Assembly: GCF_044803115.1 (NCBI RefSeq)
Contig: NZ_CP085224.1
Location: 1,984,001-2,048,000, forward strand
Source: Caenispirillum salinarum_A
GTDB taxonomy: Bacteria > Pseudomonadota > Alphaproteobacteria > Rhodospirillales > Rhodospirillaceae
DNA: 64,000 nucleotides
Direction: 5' to 3'
Each line of letters starts with the position of its first letter. The stretch's first letter is position 1. The notes under the pieces were generated by a model. That model was not told the origin of the DNA, made no database searches, and worked only from the letters and a program-made list of their open reading frames with translations. This document shows positions 53,087 through 61,712 of this stretch, piece by piece. Position numbers and translations under genes: made by a program.

Positions 53087-55120
53087 ATGCACACGGTCAC
53101 GGACTTTCCGCGCCGCGTGCGGTGCATCGAGCACGTGACGCTTCCCGGCTCCGACGGCACGCGGCTGGCGGCCCGCATCTGGCTGCCCGAAGACGCCGAA
53201 ACCGCGCCGGTGCCGGGCATCCTGGAATACATCCCCTACCGCAAGCGCGACCTGACGCGGGAGCGCGACGAGATCACCCACCGCTGGCTCGCCGGCCAGG
53301 GCTACGCCTGCGTGCGCCTGGACATCCGGGGCAGCGGCGAGTCCGGCGGGGTGATGACCGACCAGTACCGGCAGGAGGAGATGGACGACGGCGTGGCGGC
53401 CATCGAGTGGATGGCCGAACAGCCATGGTGCGACGGAAACGTCGGGATGATGGGCATTTCCTGGGGCGGTTTCAACGCGCTCCAGGTCGCGGCCAACCGG
53501 CCGAGCGCGCTGAAGGCCATCGTCACGGTCTGCTCCACCGACGACCTGTACCGCGACAACATGCATTACATGGGCGGCTGCCTGCTCTCCGACAATCTGT
53601 CGGAGGCGACCACCATGTTCTCCGTCAACACCTGCCCGCCGGACCCCGCGCTGGTCGGCGAGCGGTGGCGGGAGATGTGGATGGACCGCCTGCGCGGCAG
53701 CGGGTTGTGGCTGGATACCTGGCTCGCCCACCAGCGCCGCGACGACTACTGGAAGCACGGCTCGGTGTGCGAGGACTATGACGCCGTGACCTGTCCGGTG
53801 ATGGCCGTCGGCGGCTGGGCGGACGGCTACACCAATGCCGTCTTCCGCCTGCTGGAGGGGCTGAACGTGCCGCGGCTCGGCCTTGTCGGTCCGTGGGGGC
53901 ACAAGTATCCGCACCTGGGCAAGCCCGGCCCCGCCATCGGCTTTTTGCAGGAGATGAAGCGCTGGTGGGACCACTGGCTGAAGGGCGCGGCGACCAGCAT
54001 CATGGACGAGCCCATGCTGCGCGCCTGGATGCAGGACTGGATGCCGCCCGGCACCTCCTACGCCGAGCGCCCCGGCCGCTGGATTGGCGAAAGCGTCTGG
54101 CCGTCGGAGCGGGTGCAGGAGCGCCGCATGCCGCTCGCCCCCGGCCGCCTGCGTTTCGCGGACACCGGCGACGATCGCCACGACGGCGAGCCGCCGGCCC
54201 AGGTCATCCGCTCGCCCCTGAGTGTGGGCCTGTTCGCCGGCAAGTGGGCATCCTACACCTACGCCCCCGACCTTCCCTATGACCAGCGGGAGGAGGACGG
54301 CGGCGCGCTGGTCTACGAAAGTCCGCCGCTGGAGGAGGCCACCGACATCCTGGGCCGGCCGGAGGTGGAGCTTGAGGTTTCCGCCGACCGTCCGGTCGCC
54401 ATGGTCGCCGCCCGCCTGTCGGACGTGGCACCCGACGGGCGGGCGACGCGGGTCTCCTACGGCCTGTTGAACCTCACCCACCGCGACGGCAACGAGCACC
54501 CGGCACCGCTGGAGTCCGGAGAACGATACCGCGTGCGGGTGCGGCTGAACGCCATCGGCCACCGCTTCCCCGAGGGGCACCGGATGCGGCTGTCGCTCTC
54601 CAGTTCCTACTTCCCGCTGGCCTGGACGCCGCCGGAGCCGACCACGCTGACCGTTTATCCTCTGACGTCGGCGCTTCTGCTGCCCGAACGTTCGGCGGCC
54701 GGGAAAGACGGCGCGATCACCTTCGAAGCGCCCGAGGGCGCGCCGCCGGCGATGCGGGAAACGGTGGAGGCGCCGCACCACAACTGGCTGGTCCACCGCG
54801 ACCTCGCAAACGAGGAATCGACGCTGGAAATCATCAAGGACGAAGGCGTCTGGCGGCTGCCCGATGCGGACGTGGAAATCACGGACCGCACCTGGGACTG
54901 GTACACGGTGCGCGCCGAGGACGTTTCCACCGCCCGCGGCGAAACCCGCACGGAGCGCCGTTTCCGTCGCGCGGGCTGGGACGTCCTGACGCGCACCCGC
55001 ACGGTGCTGACCTGTGATGCGACCCACTTCACCATCCACGCCAGCCTGGACGCCTTCGAGGGCGAGGAGCGTGTGTTCTCTGAAAACTGGAAGCGCCGGT
55101 TGCCGCGCGATCTCGTGTGA
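53087..55120 (+). CDS. CocE/NonD (X-Pro dipeptidyl-peptidase S15) family hydrolase
   Basis: 677 aa, alpha/beta hydrolase with a C-terminal jelly-roll domain. The nucleophile is in MMGISWGGFNALQ (GxSWGG), the acid probably in GGWADGYTN, and the His in GPWGHKYPH. The family includes cocaine esterase, glutaryl acylases and X-Pro peptidases. No signal peptide, so it acts in the cytoplasm. It directly follows the ATP-grasp gene (3-base gap), implying a shared pathway. The last gene before the AraC regulator on this strand. Confidence 0.9.
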   Translation: MHTVTDFPRRVRCIEHVTLPGSDGTRLAARIWLPEDAETAPVPGILEYIPYRKRDLTRERDEITHRWLAGQGYACVRLDIRGSGESGGVMTDQYRQEEMDDGVAAIEWMAEQPWCDGNVGMMGISWGGFNALQVAANRPSALKAIVTVCSTDDLYRDNMHYMGGCLLSDNLSEATTMFSVNTCPPDPALVGERWREMWMDRLRGSGLWLDTWLAHQRRDDYWKHGSVCEDYDAVTCPVMAVGGWADGYTNAVFRLLEGLNVPRLGLVGPWGHKYPHLGKPGPAIGFLQEMKRWWDHWLKGAATSIMDEPMLRAWMQDWMPPGTSYAERPGRWIGESVWPSERVQERRMPLAPGRLRFADTGDDRHDGEPPAQVIRSPLSVGLFAGKWASYTYAPDLPYDQREEDGGALVYESPPLEEATDILGRPEVELEVSADRPVAMVAARLSDVAPDGRATRVSYGLLNLTHRDGNEHPAPLESGERYRVRVRLNAIGHRFPEGHRMRLSLSSSYFPLAWTPPEPTTLTVYPLTSALLLPERSAAGKDGAITFEAPEGAPPAMRETVEAPHHNWLVHRDLANEESTLEIIKDEGVWRLPDADVEITDRTWDWYTVRAEDVSTARGETRTERRFRRAGWDVLTRTRTVLTCDATHFTIHASLDAFEGEERVFSENWKRRLPRDLV

Positions 55121-55148
55121 ACGGCCTACCACGTTCCGCGTCTTGATA

Positions 55149-55194
55149 CCCCTGGCGGACAGGGCGATACTTGTCCGATCGCCCACGCCAGGGG
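55149..55194 (+). promoter_or_regulatory. 16-bp interrupted hairpin masking the qhpR ribosome site
   Basis: Outer arms 55149-55157 and 55186-55194 (9 bp) and inner arms 55162-55168 and 55178-55184 (7 bp) nest with a small internal bulge. The AGGGGG Shine-Dalgarno (55190-55195) of the TTG-start regulator lies in the 3' arm. As DNA it could also be an operator; no T-run follows, so it is a poor terminator for the upstream hydrolase. Confidence 0.6.
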
Positions 55195-55201
55195 GTGCGC
55201 A

Positions 55202-56224
55202 TTGGAAACTGCGAAAATCACCGCCAGACCGCTGGCCGTGCTTGATCGCCGCCTCGGACTGCCCGGGGCGGAGCGGACCCGTTTTCTCTCCCGCCACCAC
55301 CTGGACGACGGGTCGCTGAACGGCGGCGACGACGCGGCGATCCCGCTGCGCGATTTCGTCGAGGCCATGGAGGATCTGGGCGCCGTTACCGGCGATTCAA
55401 TCCTTGGCTGGGCGTTCGGGGAAAGCTACGACCTGCAGGAACTGGGCGAGTTCGGGCTGGCGCTGTCGCTGGCCCCCACACTCGGCACCGCGCTGCGCAC
55501 CTTCGAGCGCGCCTTCTGCACCATCCAGACCGGCACCCGTGTGCGGCTGGAGGTCGAGGGCGACGAAGCCACCTTCCACTACGCCATCCTCGACCAGGAC
55601 ATCTGGCCCCGCCGCCAGGACGCGGAACTGACGCTGGGCCTTCTCTCGAACCTGGTGAAGCGCTTCTGCGGCACCGACTGGCGGCCCGCGGCGCTGGGGT
55701 TCGAGCACGGTGCGGGTCCGGGGTCCGTCGCGCTGTCCGACCGGCTGCGGCGCGGCGTCCGCTACAATCAGGACAGCAACAGCCTGAGGCTGGCCGCCGG
55801 CCTGCTCGACCGCCGCCGGCCGGAGGCCTCGGACGCCGGCTTCGTCCACGTTTCGCGCATGCTCGACCGCCGCGCGCGGGAGACGGAGCAGGCGCTGCGC
55901 CTGCGCACGCGGGTCAAGCTGGCGGTGCTGGAAGGGCTGCACGGCGGAGAGGTCGATCAGACGGCGGTGGCGACCGCCCTCGGCATGTCCCGCCGGACGC
56001 TGCGGCGGCGGCTGGAGGAGGAGGGTATCACCTTTCAGCGCCTCGTCGACGAATGCCGGCATTCCAGCGCCATGGCATGGCTGACACGCACCGACCTGCC
56101 GTTGAGCGAGATCGCGCTCAGGCTGGGCTACTCCGATCAGACGGCGTTCTCGCGCGCCTTCACCCGCTGGGCCGGCGCCTCGCCGCGTGCGGTGCGCAAG
56201 GCCGCGCGAGGGGTCACGACCTGA
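55202..56224 (+). CDS. qhpR: AraC-type regulator, probably QhpR
   Basis: A 340-aa regulator: an N-terminal arabinose_bd-type domain (about 20-200, OruR/ArgR-like branch) and a C-terminal AraC double HTH (VATALGMSRRTLRRRLEEEG and LSEIALRLGYSDQTAFSRAFTRW). TTG start after AGGGGG. It lies at the end of the qhp cluster, as the regulator of n-alkylamine-induced qhp genes does in Paracoccus, so a role as amine-responsive activator is likely. Its 3' end overlaps qhpF tail to tail by 88 bases. Confidence 0.8.
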   Translation: METAKITARPLAVLDRRLGLPGAERTRFLSRHHLDDGSLNGGDDAAIPLRDFVEAMEDLGAVTGDSILGWAFGESYDLQELGEFGLALSLAPTLGTALRTFERAFCTIQTGTRVRLEVEGDEATFHYAILDQDIWPRRQDAELTLGLLSNLVKRFCGTDWRPAALGFEHGAGPGSVALSDRLRRGVRYNQDSNSLRLAAGLLDRRRPEASDAGFVHVSRMLDRRARETEQALRLRTRVKLAVLEGLHGGEVDQTAVATALGMSRRTLRRRLEEEGITFQRLVDECRHSSAMAWLTRTDLPLSEIALRLGYSDQTAFSRAFTRWAGASPRAVRKAARGVTT

Positions 56225-57888
56225 TCGAACGGCCCCAGCGTCTCCGCGCCTGCGTGGGCGACCAGGATGCGCGTGCGGTCGGGGAAGGCCATGTCGACGG
56301 CCGTCACGATCTTCGCCGCCGTCGCCGGGTCCACCTCCGACAGGCTTTCGTCCAGCACCAGCACGCGGAAGGGCACCAGCAGGGCGCGCGCGATGGCGAG
56401 GCGCTGGCGCTGGCCACCGGAAAAGCCGAGCGCGCGCTCGCCGACCGTCGTCTCCAGCCCTTCGCGCTCCGCCGTCAGCCAGTCGGCCAGTTGCGCGATC
56501 TCCAGCGCGCGCCAGAGGTCGTCATCGGTGGCCTTGGGTGCGGCGAGTCGCAGGTTGTCTGCCACGGTGCCGGAGAACAGCCACCCCGCCTGCGGCACCA
56601 CCACCACCGCCCGGCGCAGGGCCACAGGGTCGAGCGCCGCGACGTCCGTTCCATCCAGCAGCACGCGGCCGGCCTGCGGGTCATGCGCACGGGTGAGCAG
56701 GCCCAGAAGCGTCGTCTTGCCGCTGCCCGAGGGGCCGTGCAGCAGGACCTTGGCGCCGGCGGGGATTGTCAGGCTGCGGTCTTCCAGCACCGGCGCGTCG
56801 GCGCCTGCGTGGGTGAAGGTCACATGCTCCAGCGCCAGCAGGCCCGCCCCGTGCGGAAGGGCCTCGCCGGTGTCGCTTTCCGCCCGGTCGTCGCCCACCA
56901 GTTCCATGAGCCGGCGCACGGCCACCTTCACCCGCGCCTGGGCGTGATAGAGGCCGAGCAGCGTGCGCATCGGCCCGACCAGGAACCCCATGTAGGCCAG
57001 GAAGGCGATCAGCGAGCCGATGGGCCAGCCGTCGCGGATCACCCACAGCCCGCCGATGATCAGCACCGCCGTCCGGCCGATGGCGCCCAGGAAGGTGGGC
57101 ACGCCGCCGGTCACTTCCTGCCACTGGCGCTGGCGGATGAGGGCCTCGATCTGGCCGTCCTGAAGGGGGCGCAGGGCGCTGGAGCGGGTGCGTTCGGCGC
57201 CAAGCGTCTTCAGCACGCCAAGGCCCGCAATGCTCTCGGCCAGGAAGCTGGACAGGCCGCCGCGCTTTTCGCGGACGGCGTGCGCCATGCGTTCGGTGCG
57301 CGGGCGGGCCCAGGCGAGGAAGGCCAGTTCAACGGGCGTCAGGGCGATGGCGACCAGCGCCAGCCGCCAGTCCAGCACCATGAGCATCACCGCCCCGCCC
57401 ACCAGTCGGAACACGGCACCCAGGCCCGAAAGCAGGGCGTCGAAGGCGAACTGCTGAACCTCCCCGGCGTCGCCGTCCAGCCGGGTCATGATTTCGCCGA
57501 CGCGCATCCCGGCATGGCGGTCGGGCGGCAGGCGGAGCGTGGCGTCCAGGGCCTTGGCCCGCACGTCGGCCAGCATCCGGGCGGAAAAACGCAGGTGCAG
57601 CAGGCTGTTGGCTGCCCCCATGAGCAGGGCGGCGAGGCCGATGGCGAAGATGGCGGCGGCCCAGGTGAACAGTGCCTCGGCATCCTTGGCCACCAGCCCT
57701 TCGTCGATGAGCAGCTTGGTCAGGTAGGGCGGCGCCAGACCCAGCGCGGCGGCGGTGAGCGACACCGCCAGCACCATCCCCAGCGCTGGCAGGTACTGCC
57801 GTACCACGGGCGCCAGCCATCCCCCGGCGGCCGGGCCGAACAGGGTGCGGGCGAAGAGGCCTGCGAGGCGGGCGCGGAGGGAGGTCAT
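56137..57888 (-). CDS. qhpF: ABC transporter, probably QhpF
   Basis: A 583-aa half transporter: six membrane helices in the first 330 residues and an ATPase domain with GPSGSGKTTLLGLL (Walker A), LGFSGGQRQRLAIARAL (signature) and RVLVLDESLSEVD (Walker B). It is the last gene of the minus-strand qhp operon. By family it is thought to export the matured gamma subunit across the inner membrane, as that protein has no Sec signal. Start 57888 (MTSLRARLAG) is chosen because upstream codons run into a palindromic repeat. Its end overlaps qhpR. Confidence 0.85.
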   Translation of the reverse strand: MTSLRARLAGLFARTLFGPAAGGWLAPVVRQYLPALGMVLAVSLTAAALGLAPPYLTKLLIDEGLVAKDAEALFTWAAAIFAIGLAALLMGAANSLLHLRFSARMLADVRAKALDATLRLPPDRHAGMRVGEIMTRLDGDAGEVQQFAFDALLSGLGAVFRLVGGAVMLMVLDWRLALVAIALTPVELAFLAWARPRTERMAHAVREKRGGLSSFLAESIAGLGVLKTLGAERTRSSALRPLQDGQIEALIRQRQWQEVTGGVPTFLGAIGRTAVLIIGGLWVIRDGWPIGSLIAFLAYMGFLVGPMRTLLGLYHAQARVKVAVRRLMELVGDDRAESDTGEALPHGAGLLALEHVTFTHAGADAPVLEDRSLTIPAGAKVLLHGPSGSGKTTLLGLLTRAHDPQAGRVLLDGTDVAALDPVALRRAVVVVPQAGWLFSGTVADNLRLAAPKATDDDLWRALEIAQLADWLTAEREGLETTVGERALGFSGGQRQRLAIARALLVPFRVLVLDESLSEVDPATAAKIVTAVDMAFPDRTRILVAHAGAETLGPFDQVVTPRAALRTARGEAPAQRVKARENAV

Positions 57889-57935
57889 GGGGTGGGGGCC
57901 CCCGCCCTTTCCCGGCATTCCACGCCTGCCCGTCG

Positions 57936-58032
57936 CCCCAGCGAAAGCTGGGGCCCAGGCGCGCTGCTGGCCCCCGTGCCTCCGGTGCAGGGCGGCTGAC
58001 AGCGGCGGGTGGATGCCAGCCTTCGCTGGCAT
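57936..58032. repeat. Pair of REP-like palindromes between qhpE and qhpF
   Basis: CCCCAGC-GAAA-GCTGGGG (57936-57953) and ATGCCAGC-CTTC-GCTGGCAT (58013-58032), perfect stems with 4-base loops in nearly opposite orientation. The core CCAGC-GAAAGC-type palindrome is a common dispersed intergenic repeat in many proteobacteria. It fills most of the 169-bp gap that interrupts an otherwise tight operon. Confidence 0.75.
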
Positions 58033-58057
58033 GACGGGAAGGGGAGGCGGAGGTGGG

Positions 58058-58711
58058 TCATGCTGGAATCCCCTTTCTCTCCCGCCCGTAATACACCGCC
58101 GCGGCCTCCAGCGCGGCTCGCACGTCCTGCACGCCCTCCATCATCATGCGGGCCGCATGGGCGGCGAGCCGCGCGCAGCCAATGCTCGCCCCGCCCATGC
58201 CGCCGCCGTCGCCATGTTCGGGCGAGGAACACCAGGCGCCCAGCGCGTGGGGCAGGGCGGATATCTCGTCGAAGCGGCAGCGGGCGTCCCCCGTGGCCGC
58301 GATCACGCTCGGATAGGCCGCCGGGTAGCAGGCCGCCCCCTGCGCCGGGGCCGCCGCCACCAGCACCGCGCCGGCCGCGATCGCCTCGGCGCAGGCATCG
58401 CGCAGCACCGCGCGGTCCGTCGGCAGGCCGAGGCTCAGGCAGAGAAGTGGTGCGTCTTGCTCCAGTGCCAGCCAGCGCACCGCCGCCGCCACCTGCGCCG
58501 CGCTGGTCACCGGGCGGTCGCCGAACACCTGGGCGTGGCGCACCGACACGCCGGGTAATGCACGGCGCATGACCGCCTCCACCGTCGATCCGTGGCGCAG
58601 GCGGTCGGGCAGGGGAGCGGCGGTCGTCACGCCGCCGTCCGTCAGCACGAAGCGGCGGGCGCCGTCCAATGAGGGGCCGCCGCTGTCGATGATGCCGATC
58701 ACCATATCCAT
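58058..58711 (-). CDS. qhpE: Subtilisin-like protease QhpE
   Basis: About 217 aa, an atypical subtilisin: VIGIIDSGG gives the catalytic Asp, LRHGSTVEAV the His, and GGMGGASIGCARLAAHA the Ser region (Ser after GA where most subtilisins have GTS). No signal peptide, so it is cytoplasmic. In the qhp system this enzyme removes the 28-residue leader of the gamma subunit after crosslinking. The exact start is uncertain (ATGs at 58714, 58711 and 58705; no good ribosome site). Confidence 0.82.
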   Translation of the reverse strand: MDMVIGIIDSGGPSLDGARRFVLTDGGVTTAAPLPDRLRHGSTVEAVMRRALPGVSVRHAQVFGDRPVTSAAQVAAAVRWLALEQDAPLLCLSLGLPTDRAVLRDACAEAIAAGAVLVAAAPAQGAACYPAAYPSVIAATGDARCRFDEISALPHALGAWCSSPEHGDGGGMGGASIGCARLAAHAARMMMEGVQDVRAALEAAAVYYGRERKGIPA

Positions 58712-58772
58712 CATGGCATGGCACGCGGCCGGCGGCGGCCCAGAAGACCAACCGCCGGCCGCGCTCCCTCCC

Positions 58773-59867
58773 TCACTCGTCGCGCTGGAAGACGCGCATG
58801 GTGGCAAGGCTCATGTTGGCACCGCCCGGCATGGGAATCTGGCCGATCATGTCCAGGGTCTCGGCGTCATAGACCGCAATGTCGCCCATGGCGCCGCCGA
58901 CGAAGACCTTGCTGCCGTCGCTGGAGACGTTGATGGAGTAGTAGCTGTGCGGCAGCTCCACACGCTTCAGCGGCTTGCCCTCGGAGACGTCGAACTTCGA
59001 CAACTGCGTGTAGGCGCCATAGACGATGTTCTTGTCCGTCGGGCTGACGGCCGTGGAGAAGTAGAAGATGTCGGTGTTTTCGACGTCCTTCATCTGGAAG
59101 TCGCCGGTCTCCAGGTCCAGCGTCAGGATGCCGGTCCAGTAGGCTTCCGGGTTCATGGGGTCCATGTCGGTCCTGGCCGCATAGTAGGGCGTGGACAGCA
59201 CGTTCGCCGTCTCCCACTGGCTCCAGACGTCCAGGATGTCGGGCTGGCTGTAGTTGGCGCGCTCCCATTTCTGGGTCGCGTGCTCGCCGATCTTTTCGCC
59301 GGTCTGGCCGTCGAAGATGTGCACCGCCCGGCCCAGGCCGTAGAGCTTCGAGCCGTCGGCGTTGTACATCAGCAGCGTGATCTGGCGCGGTGCCTCCGTC
59401 CGGCCCTTCAGTTCGCCGGTCTCGGCGTCGTAAAAGGAGATGCGGGTGGGCTGCACCTTCATTTCGCCGGCCAGGATGTCCACGGGCGACTCATAGACCG
59501 CCAGCGTGGTTTCGTCCGGCGACAGGTCGACGCCGAACATGGCCTTCACGCGCGTGTCCTTGTCGGACAGGTCGATGCGCATGGTTTCCTCGCCCGTCTC
59601 AAGGTCGACGGCGACGATGCTTTCCCAGCGGTTGACCAGCGCATAGGCGCGCTTGCCGTCGTCGGTGGGGATAAGAGTGAGCGGCGCCGGGCCGCCGTTC
59701 TTGACCTCGATGACCTTGTCGATGGCCATTTCCTCGGGGTCGACCACCACAAGCTTGTTGGGCTTTATGGCGGTCAGGATGTAGTCTTTCGCCAGCGCGG
59801 GCACGGCCGAGAGGCCCAATCCCGCCGCCACGGCGGCCGCGATGGCCGAGCGTGTCAGGGTTCGCAT
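58773..59867 (-). CDS. qhpB: Quinohemoprotein amine dehydrogenase beta subunit
   Basis: 364 aa with a signal peptide (MRTLTRSAIAAAVAAGLGLSAVPALA) and a seven-bladed beta-propeller (repeats such as DGKRAYALVNRWESIVAVDLETGE). It shares the active-site interface with the CTQ-bearing gamma subunit in the periplasm. Start 59867 puts the signal peptide at the N-terminus. It lies between qhpC and qhpE on the minus strand in the order known from Paracoccus. Confidence 0.92.
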   Translation of the reverse strand: MRTLTRSAIAAAVAAGLGLSAVPALAKDYILTAIKPNKLVVVDPEEMAIDKVIEVKNGGPAPLTLIPTDDGKRAYALVNRWESIVAVDLETGEETMRIDLSDKDTRVKAMFGVDLSPDETTLAVYESPVDILAGEMKVQPTRISFYDAETGELKGRTEAPRQITLLMYNADGSKLYGLGRAVHIFDGQTGEKIGEHATQKWERANYSQPDILDVWSQWETANVLSTPYYAARTDMDPMNPEAYWTGILTLDLETGDFQMKDVENTDIFYFSTAVSPTDKNIVYGAYTQLSKFDVSEGKPLKRVELPHSYYSINVSSDGSKVFVGGAMGDIAVYDAETLDMIGQIPMPGGANMSLATMRVFQRDE

Positions 59868-59925
59868 GGTTCGTTCACTCCAATGCACTGCGTTCACCAC
59901 GTCGAGAAGCGTCAAGCGGCGGGCG

Positions 59926-60252
59926 TCAGCCCTTGTCTTCGGGGAAGACCTGGTTGAGCTTGCGCCAGTCGGTCTGGGCCGCCGGTGCATCGGCGTTCCA
60001 GTCGGGATAGGTGTTCAGCGTGTCGGCCACCTGGGCCGGCCACCAGCAGGGGTCGGCGCAACCGTAGAGGTCGGCCTCCATGGGCTGGCAGAGGGCGGCG
60101 ACGCCGCCGAAGGCGTCGACCTCCCAGCCGGGGTCGAACGACGTGGTGCAGCCCACCAGAGAGGTCATGGCGACGACCTCTTCCTCGCGGCCGTCCTCGG
60201 CGGCTTCCGTGAACTGCTGGGCCTTGGCGTTGGCGGGTTTCAGGTGCTTCAT
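59926..60252 (-). CDS. qhpC: Quinohemoprotein amine dehydrogenase gamma subunit (CTQ carrier)
   Basis: A 108-aa precursor: a 28-residue leader and an 80-residue mature chain that begins at Met29. Counting from there, every crosslink residue known in the family is present: Cys7-Glu16 (C35/E44), Cys27-Asp33 (C55/D61), Cys41-Asp49 (C69/D77) and the cofactor pair Cys37-Trp43 (C65/W71) that becomes cysteine tryptophylquinone. The peptide has no Sec signal. It is crosslinked by QhpD, dihydroxylated by QhpG, cut by QhpE and probably exported by QhpF. Start overlaps the qhpD stop (ATGA). Confidence 0.96.
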   Translation of the reverse strand: MKHLKPANAKAQQFTEAAEDGREEEVVAMTSLVGCTTSFDPGWEVDAFGGVAALCQPMEADLYGCADPCWWPAQVADTLNTYPDWNADAPAAQTDWRKLNQVFPEDKG

Positions 60253-61682
60253 TGCGGCAGCCTCCGGGGCTCGACGTGGGTGCGGATGAACGACGGGTTG
60301 CCCTGCATGATGCGGACATAGGCGGCAATGCCGAAGTCCACCCAGTCGCGCATCAGGTCGCAGTAGTGCAGCACGGGCGCATGCGGATCGCCCGACCGGG
60401 CATAGCTCTCGTGGTAGCAGCCGCCGGCGCAGACCGACCGGATGCGGCAGGTGCGGCAGTCGTAGTTGCTGCGGTCCTGCGCCTCCTCGATGAAGGCGCC
60501 GAGGCCTTTCACGTCGATGCCTTCGCGCACATTGCCGTAGGTCGGCTGGTCCGAGCCGACGAAGCGGTGGCAGAGGTGCAGGTCGCCGCCCTTGTCGACG
60601 GCCAGCATCCCAAGCCCCGCCCCGCAGGGCACGGCCTTCCGGGTGCCGGCGGCGATGTCGGTGAGCAACTGGTGCATGTTGGAAAAGCCGATGTTGCGGC
60701 CTTCCAGCGCACCCTGCACATAAGCCTCGCCCAGCGTCTTCATGGCGCCGAACACCGCCTGAAGCTCCGCGTCCCCCAGGTTGAAGGACGACAACGGGCC
60801 GGATGTCGCCGGGCCGAAGCCCACCTCGAAAAAGCCCAGGTCGTACTTCAGGTGATCGTGGATGCCGATGACGTCGGTGACACCCTTTGTCAGCGTCACC
60901 CGCGCGCCTACCGGACGGCTTTTGTAGCGCGACAGCAGCATCCGCACTTTCTTCGCGACAAGGTCATAGGTGCCCTTGCCGCCGACGGTGCGGCGGTTGA
61001 CGTCGTGCAGCGCCTTCGGCCCGTCCATGCTGACCGTCAGCGCGAACTTGTGCGCGTCCAGCCAGTCGACGGTCGCTTCCGTCAGAAGGGTCGCGTTGGT
61101 GGTCAGCGAGAAGTCCACCGTCTTGCCCACTTCCGCGGCGCGGGGCTCGGCGTATTCGACCACCTGCTTGATGAGCGGCAGGTTGGACAGGGGCTCGCCG
61201 CCGAAGAACACCACGTTGACGCGGTCCCGGTCCTTGGCCTGCCGAAGCAGCAGTTCGAAGGAGTCGCGCGCGGTGTCGAAGTCCATGCGCTCCCCCTTCG
61301 CGGGCGAGGTCAGGTCTTCCTTGTAGCAGTAGGTGCACGACAGGTTGCAGCCGGTGTTGACGTTCAGGATGATGGTGGACAGCGGAATGTCCTCCACCTC
61401 CGTCACCGTGATCGGCGTCTCCGGCGCCCCGGCATCCCGCAGGATGTCGAGCCGCTTGAAGCCGTCCACGCAGTCGGCCAGGTCTTCCGGCGAAAAACGG
61501 TCGCCGAAGGCGCTGCGCATGGTTTCGGCCGACGCCATGCCCTGCTGGCGGAACAGCTCCAGCACGCTTGCGCTGACGTCGTCCATCTCGAACAGGCTGG
61601 TGGTCGGGACGTGGACCAGCATCCGGTGGCCGTCGACCGCGACGTCGTGGACGTTATGAGGCACCAGGGTCAGCATGCCCAT
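60249..61682 (-). CDS. qhpD: Radical SAM thioether synthase QhpD
   Basis: 477 aa. The radical SAM cluster CNLSCTYC (C112, C116, C119) lies in the first third, followed by VVFFGGEPLSN and LTTNATLL; a C-terminal SPASM domain carries many Cys (CGAGLGMLAV, HLCHRF, YDCRTCRIRSVCAGGCYHES) for two extra Fe-S clusters. It forms the three Cys-Asp/Glu thioether bonds in QhpC. The N-terminal 90 residues are a PqqD-like recognition domain. Overlaps qhpC (ATGA) and follows qhpA by 30 bases. Confidence 0.95.
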   Translation of the reverse strand: MGMLTLVPHNVHDVAVDGHRMLVHVPTTSLFEMDDVSASVLELFRQQGMASAETMRSAFGDRFSPEDLADCVDGFKRLDILRDAGAPETPITVTEVEDIPLSTIILNVNTGCNLSCTYCYKEDLTSPAKGERMDFDTARDSFELLLRQAKDRDRVNVVFFGGEPLSNLPLIKQVVEYAEPRAAEVGKTVDFSLTTNATLLTEATVDWLDAHKFALTVSMDGPKALHDVNRRTVGGKGTYDLVAKKVRMLLSRYKSRPVGARVTLTKGVTDVIGIHDHLKYDLGFFEVGFGPATSGPLSSFNLGDAELQAVFGAMKTLGEAYVQGALEGRNIGFSNMHQLLTDIAAGTRKAVPCGAGLGMLAVDKGGDLHLCHRFVGSDQPTYGNVREGIDVKGLGAFIEEAQDRSNYDCRTCRIRSVCAGGCYHESYARSGDPHAPVLHYCDLMRDWVDFGIAAYVRIMQGNPSFIRTHVEPRRLPQ

Positions 61683-61712
61683 GGGTGATCCTCCTTTTCC
61701 ATCGGGTTCGGG

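Noticed and set aside
51860..55300. An 1146-codon open frame antisense to the ATP-grasp and CocE genes
   Set aside because: Same reason: composition artefact of GC-rich third positions; the sense proteins have intact catalytic motifs.
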